Below, piece by piece: positions 33,420 to 41,871 of a stretch of 52,126 bases of DNA (within the stretch, counting starts at the first letter, position 1; each line of letters opens with the position of its first letter). Where the stretch lies: contig NZ_LNQC01000078.1 in NCBI RefSeq assembly GCF_001651855.1, forward strand, positions 684 to 52,809, in the 5' to 3' direction. The notes beneath the pieces were generated by a model. It saw only the letters and a program-made list of their open reading frames with translations, had not been told where the DNA came from and did not search any database. The stretch comes from Sinorhizobium americanum (GTDB lineage: Bacteria; Pseudomonadota; Alphaproteobacteria; Rhizobiales; Rhizobiaceae). Position numbers and translations under genes: made by a program.

Positions 33420-34346
33420 ATGGCTTTTTTGAACGGGCTCTCCGCATTTCCCATCACTCCCAGTGACCGCAATGGAGTCGTAGATACCGAAGCTCTCCGT
33501 AAACTCATTGCCAGGCTTTGCGCCGCAGAGGTGGACTCGATCGGCCTGCTCGGAAGCACCGGAACCTACATGTATCTGTCGCGAGAGCAACGCCGCAGGG
33601 CGCTCGCGGCGGCTCTCGAGGAAACACAAGGGCGCAGGGCGGTCGTCGCCGGTGTTGGCGCTTTGCGAACTGACGAGGCGATCAGGCTGGCTCAGGACGC
33701 CAAGTCGCTGGGTGCGGCCGCCGGATTGCTTGCCGCGGTCTCCTATGCGCCGCTGAGCGAAGACGAAGTCTTCGAGCATTTTTCGGCTGTGGCTCGCGAA
33801 AGCCGCCTGCCGATCGTCATCTATGACAATCCCGGAACGACCCATTTCCGCTTCTCGCCGGCGCTTGTCGCCCGTCTCGCCCACGTGGCGGGCATCGTTG
33901 CCATCAAGAACCCGACCGACAAGCCCGAAGAGATCGAAGCGCATCTGGCAGGCCAGAGGAGTACGACTCCGCAGGACTTCTCGATTGGATATAGCGGCGA
34001 CTGGAATGCGACCGAAGCGATTATATGCGGCGCCGATACCTGGTACAGCGTGCTTGCCGGGATCATGCCGGATATCTGCCTGAGGATAGTCCGGGCCGCT
34101 CAACAGGGCGATATGGCTGAGGCACGTCGCCTGGACGGCCTGCTTGTCCCCATCTGGGACCTCTTCAAGGAGTTTTCCAGCCTCCGTACAGTCTATGCGA
34201 TTGCTGACATCATCGGCGTATGCACAGGCGAGCCGCCGCGACCGATTCTGCCGCTCCCTGATCCGGCAAAAGCGAAGATCGCGACACGCCTGTCGCTTCT
34301 CGAACGGAACCTGGCTTTGCACGACGCGATGTCGCCTATGGCGTAA
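33420..34346 (+). CDS. Dihydrodipicolinate synthase/N-acetylneuraminate lyase family protein
   Basis: 308 residues. The Schiff-base lysine lies in GIVAIKNPTD (about residue 162), the tyrosine in VIYDNPGTT, and the substrate-carboxylate contact in GLLGSTGTYMYL. These enzymes condense or cleave pyruvate with an aldehyde. The neighbours (regulator and gamma-lyase) make a catabolic 2-oxo acid lyase more likely than lysine synthesis. GGAG precedes ATG 33420 by 8 bases; ATG 33399 is a poorer alternative. It is the last plus-strand gene of this arm. The 206 bases to the Fis-like gene hold a TGGCCGC/GCGGCCA hairpin (34493-34519 area) but no gene. Confidence 0.8.
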   Translation: MAFLNGLSAFPITPSDRNGVVDTEALRKLIARLCAAEVDSIGLLGSTGTYMYLSREQRRRALAAALEETQGRRAVVAGVGALRTDEAIRLAQDAKSLGAAAGLLAAVSYAPLSEDEVFEHFSAVARESRLPIVIYDNPGTTHFRFSPALVARLAHVAGIVAIKNPTDKPEEIEAHLAGQRSTTPQDFSIGYSGDWNATEAIICGADTWYSVLAGIMPDICLRIVRAAQQGDMAEARRLDGLLVPIWDLFKEFSSLRTVYAIADIIGVCTGEPPRPILPLPDPAKAKIATRLSLLERNLALHDAMSPMA

Positions 34347-34552
34347 GAACTGCCGCACTTAGAGGCGGGGCGAGCTCACGCTGAAGTCGGCCGACAGCGA
34401 GCACCTCTTTCCAGCAGGTTCGTCGGTACTGGCGCGGACCGAGGAGGAGCATCCCTATTCTTACCTGCGGGAATGATGAATTGCGTTTTGTCATGGCCGC
34501 GGTGGAACTGCAGCGGCCACACGTAAGGACAGTCATACCGCGCTCTGTTCCT

Positions 34553-34705
34553 TCAGATGCGATAGAGCTGTGCGCGGCTGATGCCGAGCAGCTCGGCGGC
34601 ACGACGCTTGTTGCCCCCTGTTTGTTCGAGGGTAGCCCGGATTTCTTCCTTCGCCTGCGTGACCGCTTTCCACAACGCATTGCAGCCTTTCCGGATCGCG
34701 TGCAT
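34553..34705 (-). CDS. Small Fis-type helix-turn-helix protein downstream of virD4
   Basis: A 50-residue protein ending in ATLEQTGGNKRRAAELLGISRAQLYRI, an unmistakable Fis/NtrC C-terminal HTH (GGNxxxAAxxLGISRxxLYR). It begins at ATG 34705, 37 bases downstream of the VirD4 stop, and the reading frame is the same as VirD4's: codons after the VirD4 TAG run without a break into it (LAETASDPKRPIMHAIRK). So it could be a detached former C-terminus, or a separate small regulator with its own start. It lacks an activator AAA+ domain and would only bind DNA. The weak ribosome site leaves the start uncertain. Confidence 0.6.
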   Translation of the reverse strand: MHAIRKGCNALWKAVTQAKEEIRATLEQTGGNKRRAAELLGISRAQLYRI

Positions 34706-34741
34706 GATTGGCCGCTTAGGGTCGGAAGCGGTCTCCGCAAG

Positions 34742-36841
34742 CTATTCGGCCGCAACGCCAACTTCGACGGGATCAGGCACGGTTGCGCTGAAGATGTCCA
34801 TGATGTTGCGGCGCTTGGTCGGAGATTTGTCGCCAAGCTTCTCAGCTTTCGTCTCGACCACTTCCTTGAGCTGCGCGGCCTTTGGTTTGAGGCCCTCCTC
34901 GATGGCCTTTATCCGGGCTTCCATTGCATCAAGGCTTGCAGATGCTTCCGCACCACCCGTTTTTGCAGCAGTCGCCTTGGGCTTCGGGCGCAGCGCCTTT
35001 TTATTGACGGTGCGTTTGGCAGGTGCTGCAGCTTTCGCGGCTGCCGCAGGTTCTGCCTTGACCGGAGCCGCTTCCGCCGCGGCGACCGTCAAAGGCTTCT
35101 CCTCCGTTACTGGCGCCGGCGCGGCAATTTCGACGGAAGGATCTCCCCCCTTGGCATATTCCGGAGTTGTCGCCGGAACGGGTTTCGGTGACAGATAATC
35201 GACTTCCGGCACTTGCGGGATGTTGGCCTGAGAAAACACCTCGGCTGATTTGAAGGGCTGTGTTTGGAAGAAGCGAAGCTTTTCACCAAAGATCGGCCGT
35301 TGTCCTTCGATGAGCAGGATCATCTTGTTTTCCGGCATTTGCCGGACCTCCTGCGGCATCATCAGATCGCGTTCACGAATCTGCTCTACCTTCGTGCGAC
35401 GAGGCAGGCCCATCAGTTCGATCGTGCGGGATTCCGACTGGTAGCGGATCGTGCGCTTTCCGAGCGCCCGGGATGCGTACTCGGCTGTGGCCTGATCGTT
35501 GGCGCCGAGGACGAGCTGATAACCACAATTGCCGAGCAGGGAATGCCGGGACGTTTCGCCGTAGATCTCGTCGAGGTTCTTCAGATCCTGGATGATGAAG
35601 GCGAGCTTGATATTATAGCCAGCCACATAGGGCAGCTTGGTCATGATCTCGTCCATTCGCTTCAACTGCCGGAACTCGTCGAGCAGGAAGTAGACGGGGA
35701 GCGAATTGGGATCGTGCTCGAGCGTGAGGATATCCATTACCTGCTGCACAAACAGGGTGAGGAGAGGGCGCAACAGAGTGATGTCGGTGATGTTCGGCGC
35801 CAGGTAGATCGAGATTGGCCGGCGCTTCATTGCGCGCAGATCCATGTCGGTGACATTGGTCGCGGCAATGATCCTCTCGTTCTTGAAAGGCCGCATCGCC
35901 TTTTGAATGTCCATGAGAGCAGAGGCGGCGGCGCGTTCCGATAGGGCGATGTAGGAATTGAAGCTCTCGACGGTGAACTTCGAAAGGTCGGGTTCCTTTT
36001 CCTTGATGTATTTCATGAGCGCCTGGAGATCGACGCCGCTGTTAAAAAAGGAATTGACCTCTGCGAGGTTGCGCCGGTCTTTGTAGAAGTGGCTTTCCGT
36101 GATGTAGCTGATCACCCCGGCAAGGACCTGTTGCGCGGTCGCTTGCCAGACCGAATTTTCCGATTCCGTGTTCTCAGGCACAAGAATGCTGGCGATGTTT
36201 TGAATGTCGGTCGTGCGATTGCCGCGCTCCGGCCGGATAAAGTCCAGCGCGTTATAGCTGTTGGTTTTTTCGGAGCCGGGCGCAAATAGGAAAACCTGGC
36301 TGCCGTTCTGACGGCGATAACCCGCCGAGGCCTTGAACACTTCGCCCTTGAGATCGGTGACGATCATCGAGCCTTCGTGCATAAGCGCATTGGGGATCAC
36401 ATAGCCAGCACCTTTACCGGAGCGCGTCGGGCCGATGATTAGATGATGCCGATCGTCCTTGGTGCGGAGAATGTTCCGTCCGATCCGCCCGAAGATATGG
36501 CCCTGTTTGCGGAACCATTTCCCGCGCCGAAGCGAAGCCATGTCCCGAAACGCGGCATCCCCCAAAGGGCTGCTCGTCGGCTTCAGTCCGATGTATGCGA
36601 CGAGGCCGGCCACCAGCAGCGCCGGCACTACCGAACCAAGCGCGACCTTCTGCAGCGCAGGGCTCGTTTTGTAGTGCCAGAACTGTTGAATCGGAGCGAA
36701 GGGATTGCTCGTGATTGTCGTTTCGAGGATCCGACCGTCCTTATAGAAGAGCTGAAGTCCCAGGCCGTACCCGAGCATCCAGACAACGAACGCTATCCCG
36801 ACGCAAAAAAGCAGATAGAAGGCCTGGAGCTGCTTCGTCAT
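34742..36841 (-). CDS. virD4: Type IV secretion coupling protein VirD4
   Basis: 699 residues, the ATPase that hands the relaxase-DNA complex to the channel. Two N-terminal membrane segments (LQAFYLLFCVGIAFVVWMLG and VALGSVVPALLVAGLVAYIG) are followed by Walker A GPTRSGKG (about 137-144) and Walker B VYFLLDEF (about 387). The C-terminal 140 residues are rich in Ala, Pro and Lys and include a charged coiled-coil-like helix (DAMEARIKAIEEGL), longer than usual for VirD4. It starts with a 4-base ATGA overlap with the virB11 stop. It is the last large gene of the T4SS operon. Confidence 0.9.
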   Translation of the reverse strand: MTKQLQAFYLLFCVGIAFVVWMLGYGLGLQLFYKDGRILETTITSNPFAPIQQFWHYKTSPALQKVALGSVVPALLVAGLVAYIGLKPTSSPLGDAAFRDMASLRRGKWFRKQGHIFGRIGRNILRTKDDRHHLIIGPTRSGKGAGYVIPNALMHEGSMIVTDLKGEVFKASAGYRRQNGSQVFLFAPGSEKTNSYNALDFIRPERGNRTTDIQNIASILVPENTESENSVWQATAQQVLAGVISYITESHFYKDRRNLAEVNSFFNSGVDLQALMKYIKEKEPDLSKFTVESFNSYIALSERAAASALMDIQKAMRPFKNERIIAATNVTDMDLRAMKRRPISIYLAPNITDITLLRPLLTLFVQQVMDILTLEHDPNSLPVYFLLDEFRQLKRMDEIMTKLPYVAGYNIKLAFIIQDLKNLDEIYGETSRHSLLGNCGYQLVLGANDQATAEYASRALGKRTIRYQSESRTIELMGLPRRTKVEQIRERDLMMPQEVRQMPENKMILLIEGQRPIFGEKLRFFQTQPFKSAEVFSQANIPQVPEVDYLSPKPVPATTPEYAKGGDPSVEIAAPAPVTEEKPLTVAAAEAAPVKAEPAAAAKAAAPAKRTVNKKALRPKPKATAAKTGGAEASASLDAMEARIKAIEEGLKPKAAQLKEVVETKAEKLGDKSPTKRRNIMDIFSATVPDPVEVGVAAE

Positions 36842-37866
36842 GCTTCATCCCGGGCGAAGAAGATCTCAGAGACCCCGCGCTTGCCGCCTTCACGGCGGAG
36901 CTGGATTACGATCGGGATGACCATCTGGATATACGACATCAGATCCTGCTTCGAAAAACCCGCCGACATGCCGGCTTGCTGCATCATCATGGCGAGCTGT
37001 TCATAAGCGCCCATCGGCGTATCGGCGTGAACCGTCGACATGCTGCCGGGATGGCCGGTGTTGATTGCCCGGAGGAAGGAAAAAGCCTCTGCACCCCGAA
37101 TTTCCCCGACGAACAGGCGATCCGGCCGCATGCGCAGCGATGACTCGAGCAGGCTTTGAATGGTCACGTCTGCTGTGCCCTGGTCCCCCTTCGACGCGAT
37201 CAGATGAACGGCATTTGCTTGCGGTGGGAAGAGCTCTCGCGTGTCCTCGAGCGTGATGATCCGCTCATGCGGATCGACGCTCTTCAGGCAGGCATTGAGG
37301 AAGGTCGTTTTGCCGGAGGAAGTGCCGCCACTGATGAGGATAGAGACTCGCTTGGTGATGGCCGTATGGATGAAGTCGTAAATCCGATTGGCGCGCAGAT
37401 GCCCTATCAGCTCGCGATCGATGTCGCTGAGGCCGCCGACGGCTACAGAGACCTTATCGAGTGATCCGTTGTCGCGATACTCCTCGAGCGTGAAGTTATT
37501 GACCACCTGCTTGCGGATTGAAATCGAGCCACCTTCTGGCGCCGCCGGCGGCAGAACAATCTGTATGCGCTCGCCGGTTGGAAGCGCGGCACTCAAAATC
37601 GGCTTGGAGCGGCTGATAAACTGGTTCGTCGCAGCCGCAACACGCTCGCCGACGTTCTGGATTTCATCGCCCGTCAGGGCGTCGATTAGATGATGCTCCA
37701 TATAATCGGCGCCAAACCGCTCCACATAGATATGGCCTGGTTTGTTGACCGCGATTTCCACGACCCTGGGATCGTCAAGAAACTCTCTGATCGGTTCGAG
37801 AGCGCGGTTGAGGAAATAATGGGGATCGCGTCTGATCGTAGTGGTGTTACCTGCGGCGATGTTCAC
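36838..37866 (-). CDS. virB11: T4SS ATPase VirB11
   Basis: 342 residues, hexameric cytoplasmic ATPase of the VirB/TrbB family that drives pilus assembly and substrate transfer. The N-terminal domain has DPRVVEIAVNKPGHIYVE, Walker A GGTSSGKT (about 177-184), Asp box LEDTRELF, Walker B-type RPDRLFVGEIRGAEA and His-box GHPGSMSTVHAD. It overlaps virB10 by 20 bases and virD4 by 4, so the three are translated in coupling. Confidence 0.9.
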   Translation of the reverse strand: MNIAAGNTTTIRRDPHYFLNRALEPIREFLDDPRVVEIAVNKPGHIYVERFGADYMEHHLIDALTGDEIQNVGERVAAATNQFISRSKPILSAALPTGERIQIVLPPAAPEGGSISIRKQVVNNFTLEEYRDNGSLDKVSVAVGGLSDIDRELIGHLRANRIYDFIHTAITKRVSILISGGTSSGKTTFLNACLKSVDPHERIITLEDTRELFPPQANAVHLIASKGDQGTADVTIQSLLESSLRMRPDRLFVGEIRGAEAFSFLRAINTGHPGSMSTVHADTPMGAYEQLAMMMQQAGMSAGFSKQDLMSYIQMVIPIVIQLRREGGKRGVSEIFFARDEA

Positions 37867-39064
37867 GTTGAATCTCCTTCATCGCTTCGGTGACCGGGTC
37901 GTCATACATGGCGCTGAAATCGAGGTCCTGGCGTACGTAGACAAAGATCCGCTCGCCCTGGCTGACGCTGATGGTGGGAGGAATCCGCAGGTTTTCGCTC
38001 AAGGCCTGGTTCGCCATATCCGAGAACGTCTCGGCGATGGTTTCGCGGGCGAGTTCCTCGCCACGTTGTGCCTCGCTGTTGTTGTCGCCGAACGCCTCGT
38101 CGCTTCCGTAGCCGGTCAGGAAGCTGGCGCCGGCGCCGACGACCGAAAGCATGATTGCTGAGCCGAACCTCTCGCGCCATTTGTTGTCGACATGGCCGGT
38201 CAAGCCCGAGCGCCCCAAGCTATCGGTGCCGATGGAGTTGAGGCGCACCGACACGCCATCGTCGCGAATGAGGCGGGTCCAGATGACGAAAATACGCTTT
38301 TGCCCGCGGGTGATCTCGGACTGGTATTCGCCAATGAGGCGCGTCCCGGTCGGGATGAGGACGCGCCGCCCGTCGAAGGAATAGACGTCCTGCGACGTGA
38401 TCGCCCGAATCTGGCCGGGCAGATCGCTGTTGATCGCGGTCTCGAGGATGCCCGGGATCAACGTTCCTTCCGGTATCATGGCGTCGATGCGTTCGATCTG
38501 CCGCGCCTTTGCGCTCCGATCGGCGAGACTCGAGGCCGCAGCGAGGTATTTGCTGTTGCGGTCTTCGCCGGCAACGCTGAGTCCGGGTTCGTCTTCGCCT
38601 GGAAAACGGCCATTGCCGTTGCCATTGCCATCGCCTTTCTGATCAAGCGAGATCAGACCCGACTTATAGCGTTCAGGAAACTCTTCGACAGGCGCAATCT
38701 CGGGCGTGGCTTCAACGACCTCTGGTGGCGGTGGAACCTTAAACTCCGTGGTATCGGCGGGCTCTTCTTCAACTGGCTCCGGAGGAGGGGGCAGATTGAT
38801 GACTGCAGGCTCTATCTCCGGCTTCGGCTCTTCTTGCTCACGAACGAATGACGGCGGCCGGAAGGTGGTCGTCTGAAATTCTTCGTCGCTATCGGCGACG
38901 TCACGCGGCTTTTCTCCTGCCGTGGCAAGCACGAAATAGGCGGCGACAGCGCCCCCCAGGAGCAGGGCGGCCATACCAATGGTTTGATTGCGTCCAGCGT
39001 TTCTGTTGCTGACGGCCGTCTCATCGGCCGCCGTCATGGCCTCAAGTTCAGGGCTGCGCTTCAT
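37847..39064 (-). CDS. virB10: T4SS core protein VirB10
   Basis: 405 residues. A short cytoplasmic tail is followed by one membrane segment (IGMAALLLGGAVAAYFVLATA, about 29-49), a proline/glutamate-rich linker (KPEIEPAVINLPPPPEPVEEE) and the TrbI/VirB10 beta-barrel domain (IPEGTLIPGILETAINSDLPGQ, RVLIPTGTRLIGEY, SFLTGYGSDEAFGDN), which spans from inner to outer membrane as an energy sensor. Its start overlaps the virB9 stop by one base. Confidence 0.9.
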   Translation of the reverse strand: MKRSPELEAMTAADETAVSNRNAGRNQTIGMAALLLGGAVAAYFVLATAGEKPRDVADSDEEFQTTTFRPPSFVREQEEPKPEIEPAVINLPPPPEPVEEEPADTTEFKVPPPPEVVEATPEIAPVEEFPERYKSGLISLDQKGDGNGNGNGRFPGEDEPGLSVAGEDRNSKYLAAASSLADRSAKARQIERIDAMIPEGTLIPGILETAINSDLPGQIRAITSQDVYSFDGRRVLIPTGTRLIGEYQSEITRGQKRIFVIWTRLIRDDGVSVRLNSIGTDSLGRSGLTGHVDNKWRERFGSAIMLSVVGAGASFLTGYGSDEAFGDNNSEAQRGEELARETIAETFSDMANQALSENLRIPPTISVSQGERIFVYVRQDLDFSAMYDDPVTEAMKEIQREHRRR

Positions 39065-39873
39065 CAGTTGCCGCTCCTCCTACGTTTCGTCGCCTTGGTG
39101 TCAGGAGCCGGACCGAGAATGGCACGATTTGGAGCGCCGAAATCGGGCTTGCGAAGGTTAAAGATGCAGGTCCACTGATTGCTCTCGCGCAGCGTGTATT
39201 GCGTCGCGACACCATCGACGACGATGTATTCGCCCTCCTTCCGGAAATTGCGCAGCGTTTCGGAAAAGTCGGCCTGGACAGCGAAAATCGCCGGGACTCG
39301 GCTGCCGAACTTGAAGAAGGTCTTTTTCCCGTCGTCAAAGATCACCAAGGGCTTCAGCGCCGGGTCACCTGAAAATGAATAGTCGATGTTGACGTTGGCC
39401 TTATCGACATTCGACATGTTCGGGTTTGCCGTCCGGTACTCAGCTTCCTTGCGGAGCGCGGCATTTAGATCCTTCTCGGGATAGACGAAACGGATCCCGA
39501 ACACCTGCTTGCCATCTGTCGGAGCATGGTCGTTGAGCTCGAGGAAATAGATCCTCTTGCTGGTCACGACATTCATGTTGGTGGCGACGTTCCTTGCGAT
39601 AGGCTTCACGAACAGAATGTTGCCCTTCTCGGAAGGGGCAACCTGCCAACTGTCGGTGTCGCCAAGCGAGATCGTTTCGAACTTTTCGTCCTCGTCAAAG
39701 ATGATCATGGTGGAGATGCCGTAGGTGGCAGCGACCTTCACCACGTTATTGGACTGATAGACGACGCTGGTCACGCGCGAATCGAGGCTGCCCGGGCGAG
39801 GTGCCTGCGCAGCATAGGCGTGAGTCATCATCGCGGCCGCGCAGGCCGCGGAAAGCAGGAGGCGTTTGATCAT
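39064..39873 (-). CDS. virB9: T4SS outer-membrane core protein VirB9
   Basis: 269 residues with a signal peptide (MIKRLLLSAACAAAMMTHAYA, cleavage after AYA-AQ). The TrbG/VirB9 fold is visible in VKVAATYGISTMIIFDEDEKFETISLGDTDSW and a C-terminal domain with PAIFAVQADFSETLRNFRKEGEYIVVDGVATQYTLR broken into its typical strands. It forms the outer-membrane ring with VirB10. It overlaps virB8 by 4 bases (ATGA). Confidence 0.9.
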   Translation of the reverse strand: MIKRLLLSAACAAAMMTHAYAAQAPRPGSLDSRVTSVVYQSNNVVKVAATYGISTMIIFDEDEKFETISLGDTDSWQVAPSEKGNILFVKPIARNVATNMNVVTSKRIYFLELNDHAPTDGKQVFGIRFVYPEKDLNAALRKEAEYRTANPNMSNVDKANVNIDYSFSGDPALKPLVIFDDGKKTFFKFGSRVPAIFAVQADFSETLRNFRKEGEYIVVDGVATQYTLRESNQWTCIFNLRKPDFGAPNRAILGPAPDTKATKRRRSGN

Positions 39874-40565
39874 TCCTCACCTCCAGGCGTAACCGTTTCT
39901 TGATCGCGACGGTAGTTGTAGACCTGAAAGCCTAAGGGGTTCTCGAAGCGCCATTCATTGGTCGCCGGCGTGTCCGTATAGCGATAGCGAACGACCGAAA
40001 TGTAGTGCCGGACGATCGAATCCGTGTCCGATTTTTCGGTCGTCGAAAACCGGACCAAGGCCGTGCTCGCATTGGAGAAGGTGACGGACTTGATGTCGAC
40101 CGTCACCCTCTTGTTCTTGCCGAGGACCTTTGCGGGATTGTTGGGATTTGCCGCGCTGTAAAGCTCCTGCAGCTCGCGGGCCGCATCATCAGTGGAGAGT
40201 AGGGCGGCGATGCCAAAATTCTGCTCAATCGCGAAAGGGTCGTAGCCTTCGCGAGATCGAATATAGCGCACGACGTTCGCCTGCGTGACCGCCTGTTGGT
40301 CGGTCAGCTTGGCGGACCTGGTTAGGCCGGTCTTCACCTCCATATAGCCGGTGTTCTTATCGACCTCGACGATGTACGGCTCGAAGCTCTTCAGCGGAAC
40401 GAGCATCACCAATGCTGTCAGTGACAGCAAGGTAATCGCGCCGAAAATCATTGTGACGAACCATGCGAGCGAGCGCGATCGCTTGGCCTTTTTGACAATC
40501 TCCTGTTCCCAACGATCGCCGTCCTGAAAGTAGCTCCGAAGAGCTGCGCCATTCGTTTCTGCCAT
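39870..40565 (-). CDS. virB8: T4SS inner-membrane protein VirB8
   Basis: 231 residues, bitopic. The cytoplasmic N-terminus is followed by one membrane helix (FVTMIFGAITLLSLTALVML, about 36-55) and the periplasmic VirB8 domain: PYIVEVDKNTGYMEV, the RYIRSREGYD helix and VVRYRYTDTPATNEWRFENPLGFQV at the end, the usual NPxGFxV tail. It nucleates assembly. AAGGG precedes ATG 40565. It overlaps virB9 by 4 bases. Confidence 0.9.
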   Translation of the reverse strand: MAETNGAALRSYFQDGDRWEQEIVKKAKRSRSLAWFVTMIFGAITLLSLTALVMLVPLKSFEPYIVEVDKNTGYMEVKTGLTRSAKLTDQQAVTQANVVRYIRSREGYDPFAIEQNFGIAALLSTDDAARELQELYSAANPNNPAKVLGKNKRVTVDIKSVTFSNASTALVRFSTTEKSDTDSIVRHYISVVRYRYTDTPATNEWRFENPLGFQVYNYRRDQETVTPGGEE

Positions 40566-40590
40566 TCGTTCTAGCCCTTAAATTCGCGCC

Positions 40591-41622
40591 TCAGCGAGGC
40601 ATGCTGTTGCTGCTAATGCGGTTCTGCATCGCCTCAGCACTGGCGTTGCGGATATTGTCTCGCATCCCGCCGTGTATCCGTTCTCGCATTCTCATACCGG
40701 CGTCGCCCGCGCCTCCGGCGAGCTGGCGCCCCATTCGCATGGCTGCAATAGGAGCGGTGATGCCGGTAAATCGACCAACCGACTTTGCGATAGTGCCAAC
40801 GCCAGCAGCCATCCCACCGACGATCCCTTGCGCAAGCGTCTGAATATTGACCAGCACGAAAGCCCCCGCCGCGCAAAGCAGCAGAAAGCCAGCGACATCA
40901 GAGAGCTGAATTTCTTTGTTCCCTGCAGCATTCGTCAGCTTTGTAAGCTCAGGGTCCAGGGCGGTTATGAGAAACGCCGCAATCACGTACACGAACATCG
41001 GCATCAGTGCGTACAACAAGACTTGCTGAAACCAGCCGTATCCATAGTTTCGGGTCGGCTCGAAAAGCATGCAGGCGATGAAAATCGGGGCGGTTCCTAT
41101 AAGCACCCACATCATTACCTTCGCCAGAAGCAGGATCGCCAGTGCAACCGCAATGAAGATGAGTGCGCCGAGCATGACGACCACGCCCACCAAGGACGGG
41201 AGAACCGCGAAATAGCCAGACTGTTCGGCAAACTCGGATGCTGCTTGGTTCGCAGATCTCCAAATCATGGAGAGACCGTTTGTCGGCTCGGTTATCCCGG
41301 TGGATGCAGCGGTCAAGAGTGCGCGGCCGACATCTTCGGGCGCGTTGTTGAGCCAGCTATAGAAAAAATCGTTGAAGTGATCCCACTCGCTGATGAGCCC
41401 GAGGATCAGCATCATCCGAACAACCCTCGTGATCACCTCGCCAACGCTAATCCGAGAGGTACCCATAACGAGTTGAACCCCGTAGTATGCGACGTACGCA
41501 AGGAACATGACCTGCAGCAGCGGCATGATTTCATCGCCCAGGACGCGATATGCCTGGGCGCTGAATGTTTGGCCTGTGTCTTCGATTCTTTCGAGAAGTT
41601 GCCCGAGGAAGTCGCCGCCCAT
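40591..41622 (-). CDS. virB6: T4SS polytopic membrane protein VirB6
   Basis: 343 residues with about five to six hydrophobic segments, including VVMLGALIFIAVALAILLLA and FLLLCAAGAFVLVNI. The TrbL/VirB6 pattern is shown by WVLIGTAPIFIACMLFEPTRNYGYGWFQQVL, which is the conserved central motif. The tail after residue 290 is rich in Gly, Arg and Met, a common VirB6 feature. It is the inner-membrane gate. AGGGCG precedes ATG 41622. The preceding lipoprotein gene ends 15 bases upstream. Confidence 0.9.
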   Translation of the reverse strand: MGGDFLGQLLERIEDTGQTFSAQAYRVLGDEIMPLLQVMFLAYVAYYGVQLVMGTSRISVGEVITRVVRMMLILGLISEWDHFNDFFYSWLNNAPEDVGRALLTAASTGITEPTNGLSMIWRSANQAASEFAEQSGYFAVLPSLVGVVVMLGALIFIAVALAILLLAKVMMWVLIGTAPIFIACMLFEPTRNYGYGWFQQVLLYALMPMFVYVIAAFLITALDPELTKLTNAAGNKEIQLSDVAGFLLLCAAGAFVLVNIQTLAQGIVGGMAAGVGTIAKSVGRFTGITAPIAAMRMGRQLAGGAGDAGMRMRERIHGGMRDNIRNASAEAMQNRISSNSMPR

Positions 41623-41637
41623 GTCGCCCTACATCCT

Positions 41638-41871
41638 CTACTCAGCCACCATTGCGTCGATTGCCGCGAATGCCGCCGAAGCATCGACGTTGACGCTCAT
41701 CATCGGTCCGCATTCCTGGCGTGGATCGGGCGCGTAAGAAGTTAGGTTCGCTGGCCTTTTGCAAGGGGCGGTCTTTTCCTTGGCCGCCATACCGCAGCCA
41801 GCGAGAACGGCCGCGATCAGGACGGAAAACAGCATCTTCGCCGCAATGGGGGCTTTATTCTGTGGGGTCAC
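41638..41871 (-). CDS. Small lipoprotein between VirB5 and VirB6 (entry-exclusion- or VirB7-like)
   Basis: Up to 77 residues with a lipoprotein signal: MLFSVLIAAVLAGC, a lipobox of LAGC. After the lipidated Cys come two further cysteines and CKRPANLTSYAPD. The GTG at 41871 overlaps virB5; ATG 41835 is an in-frame alternative that still keeps the lipobox. It lies at the place of eex in pKM101-type systems (between VirB5 and VirB6), and no other VirB7 candidate exists since VirB6 and VirB8 are only 25 bases apart. It could be entry exclusion or VirB7. Not resolved. Confidence 0.6.
   Translation of the reverse strand: MTPQNKAPIAAKMLFSVLIAAVLAGCGMAAKEKTAPCKRPANLTSYAPDPRQECGPMMSVNVDASAAFAAIDAMVAE

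Noticed and set aside
40672..41745. 357-codon open frame on the plus strand
   Set aside because: Lies opposite virB6 and the lipoprotein gene; Cys/His/Arg-rich without any family pattern.
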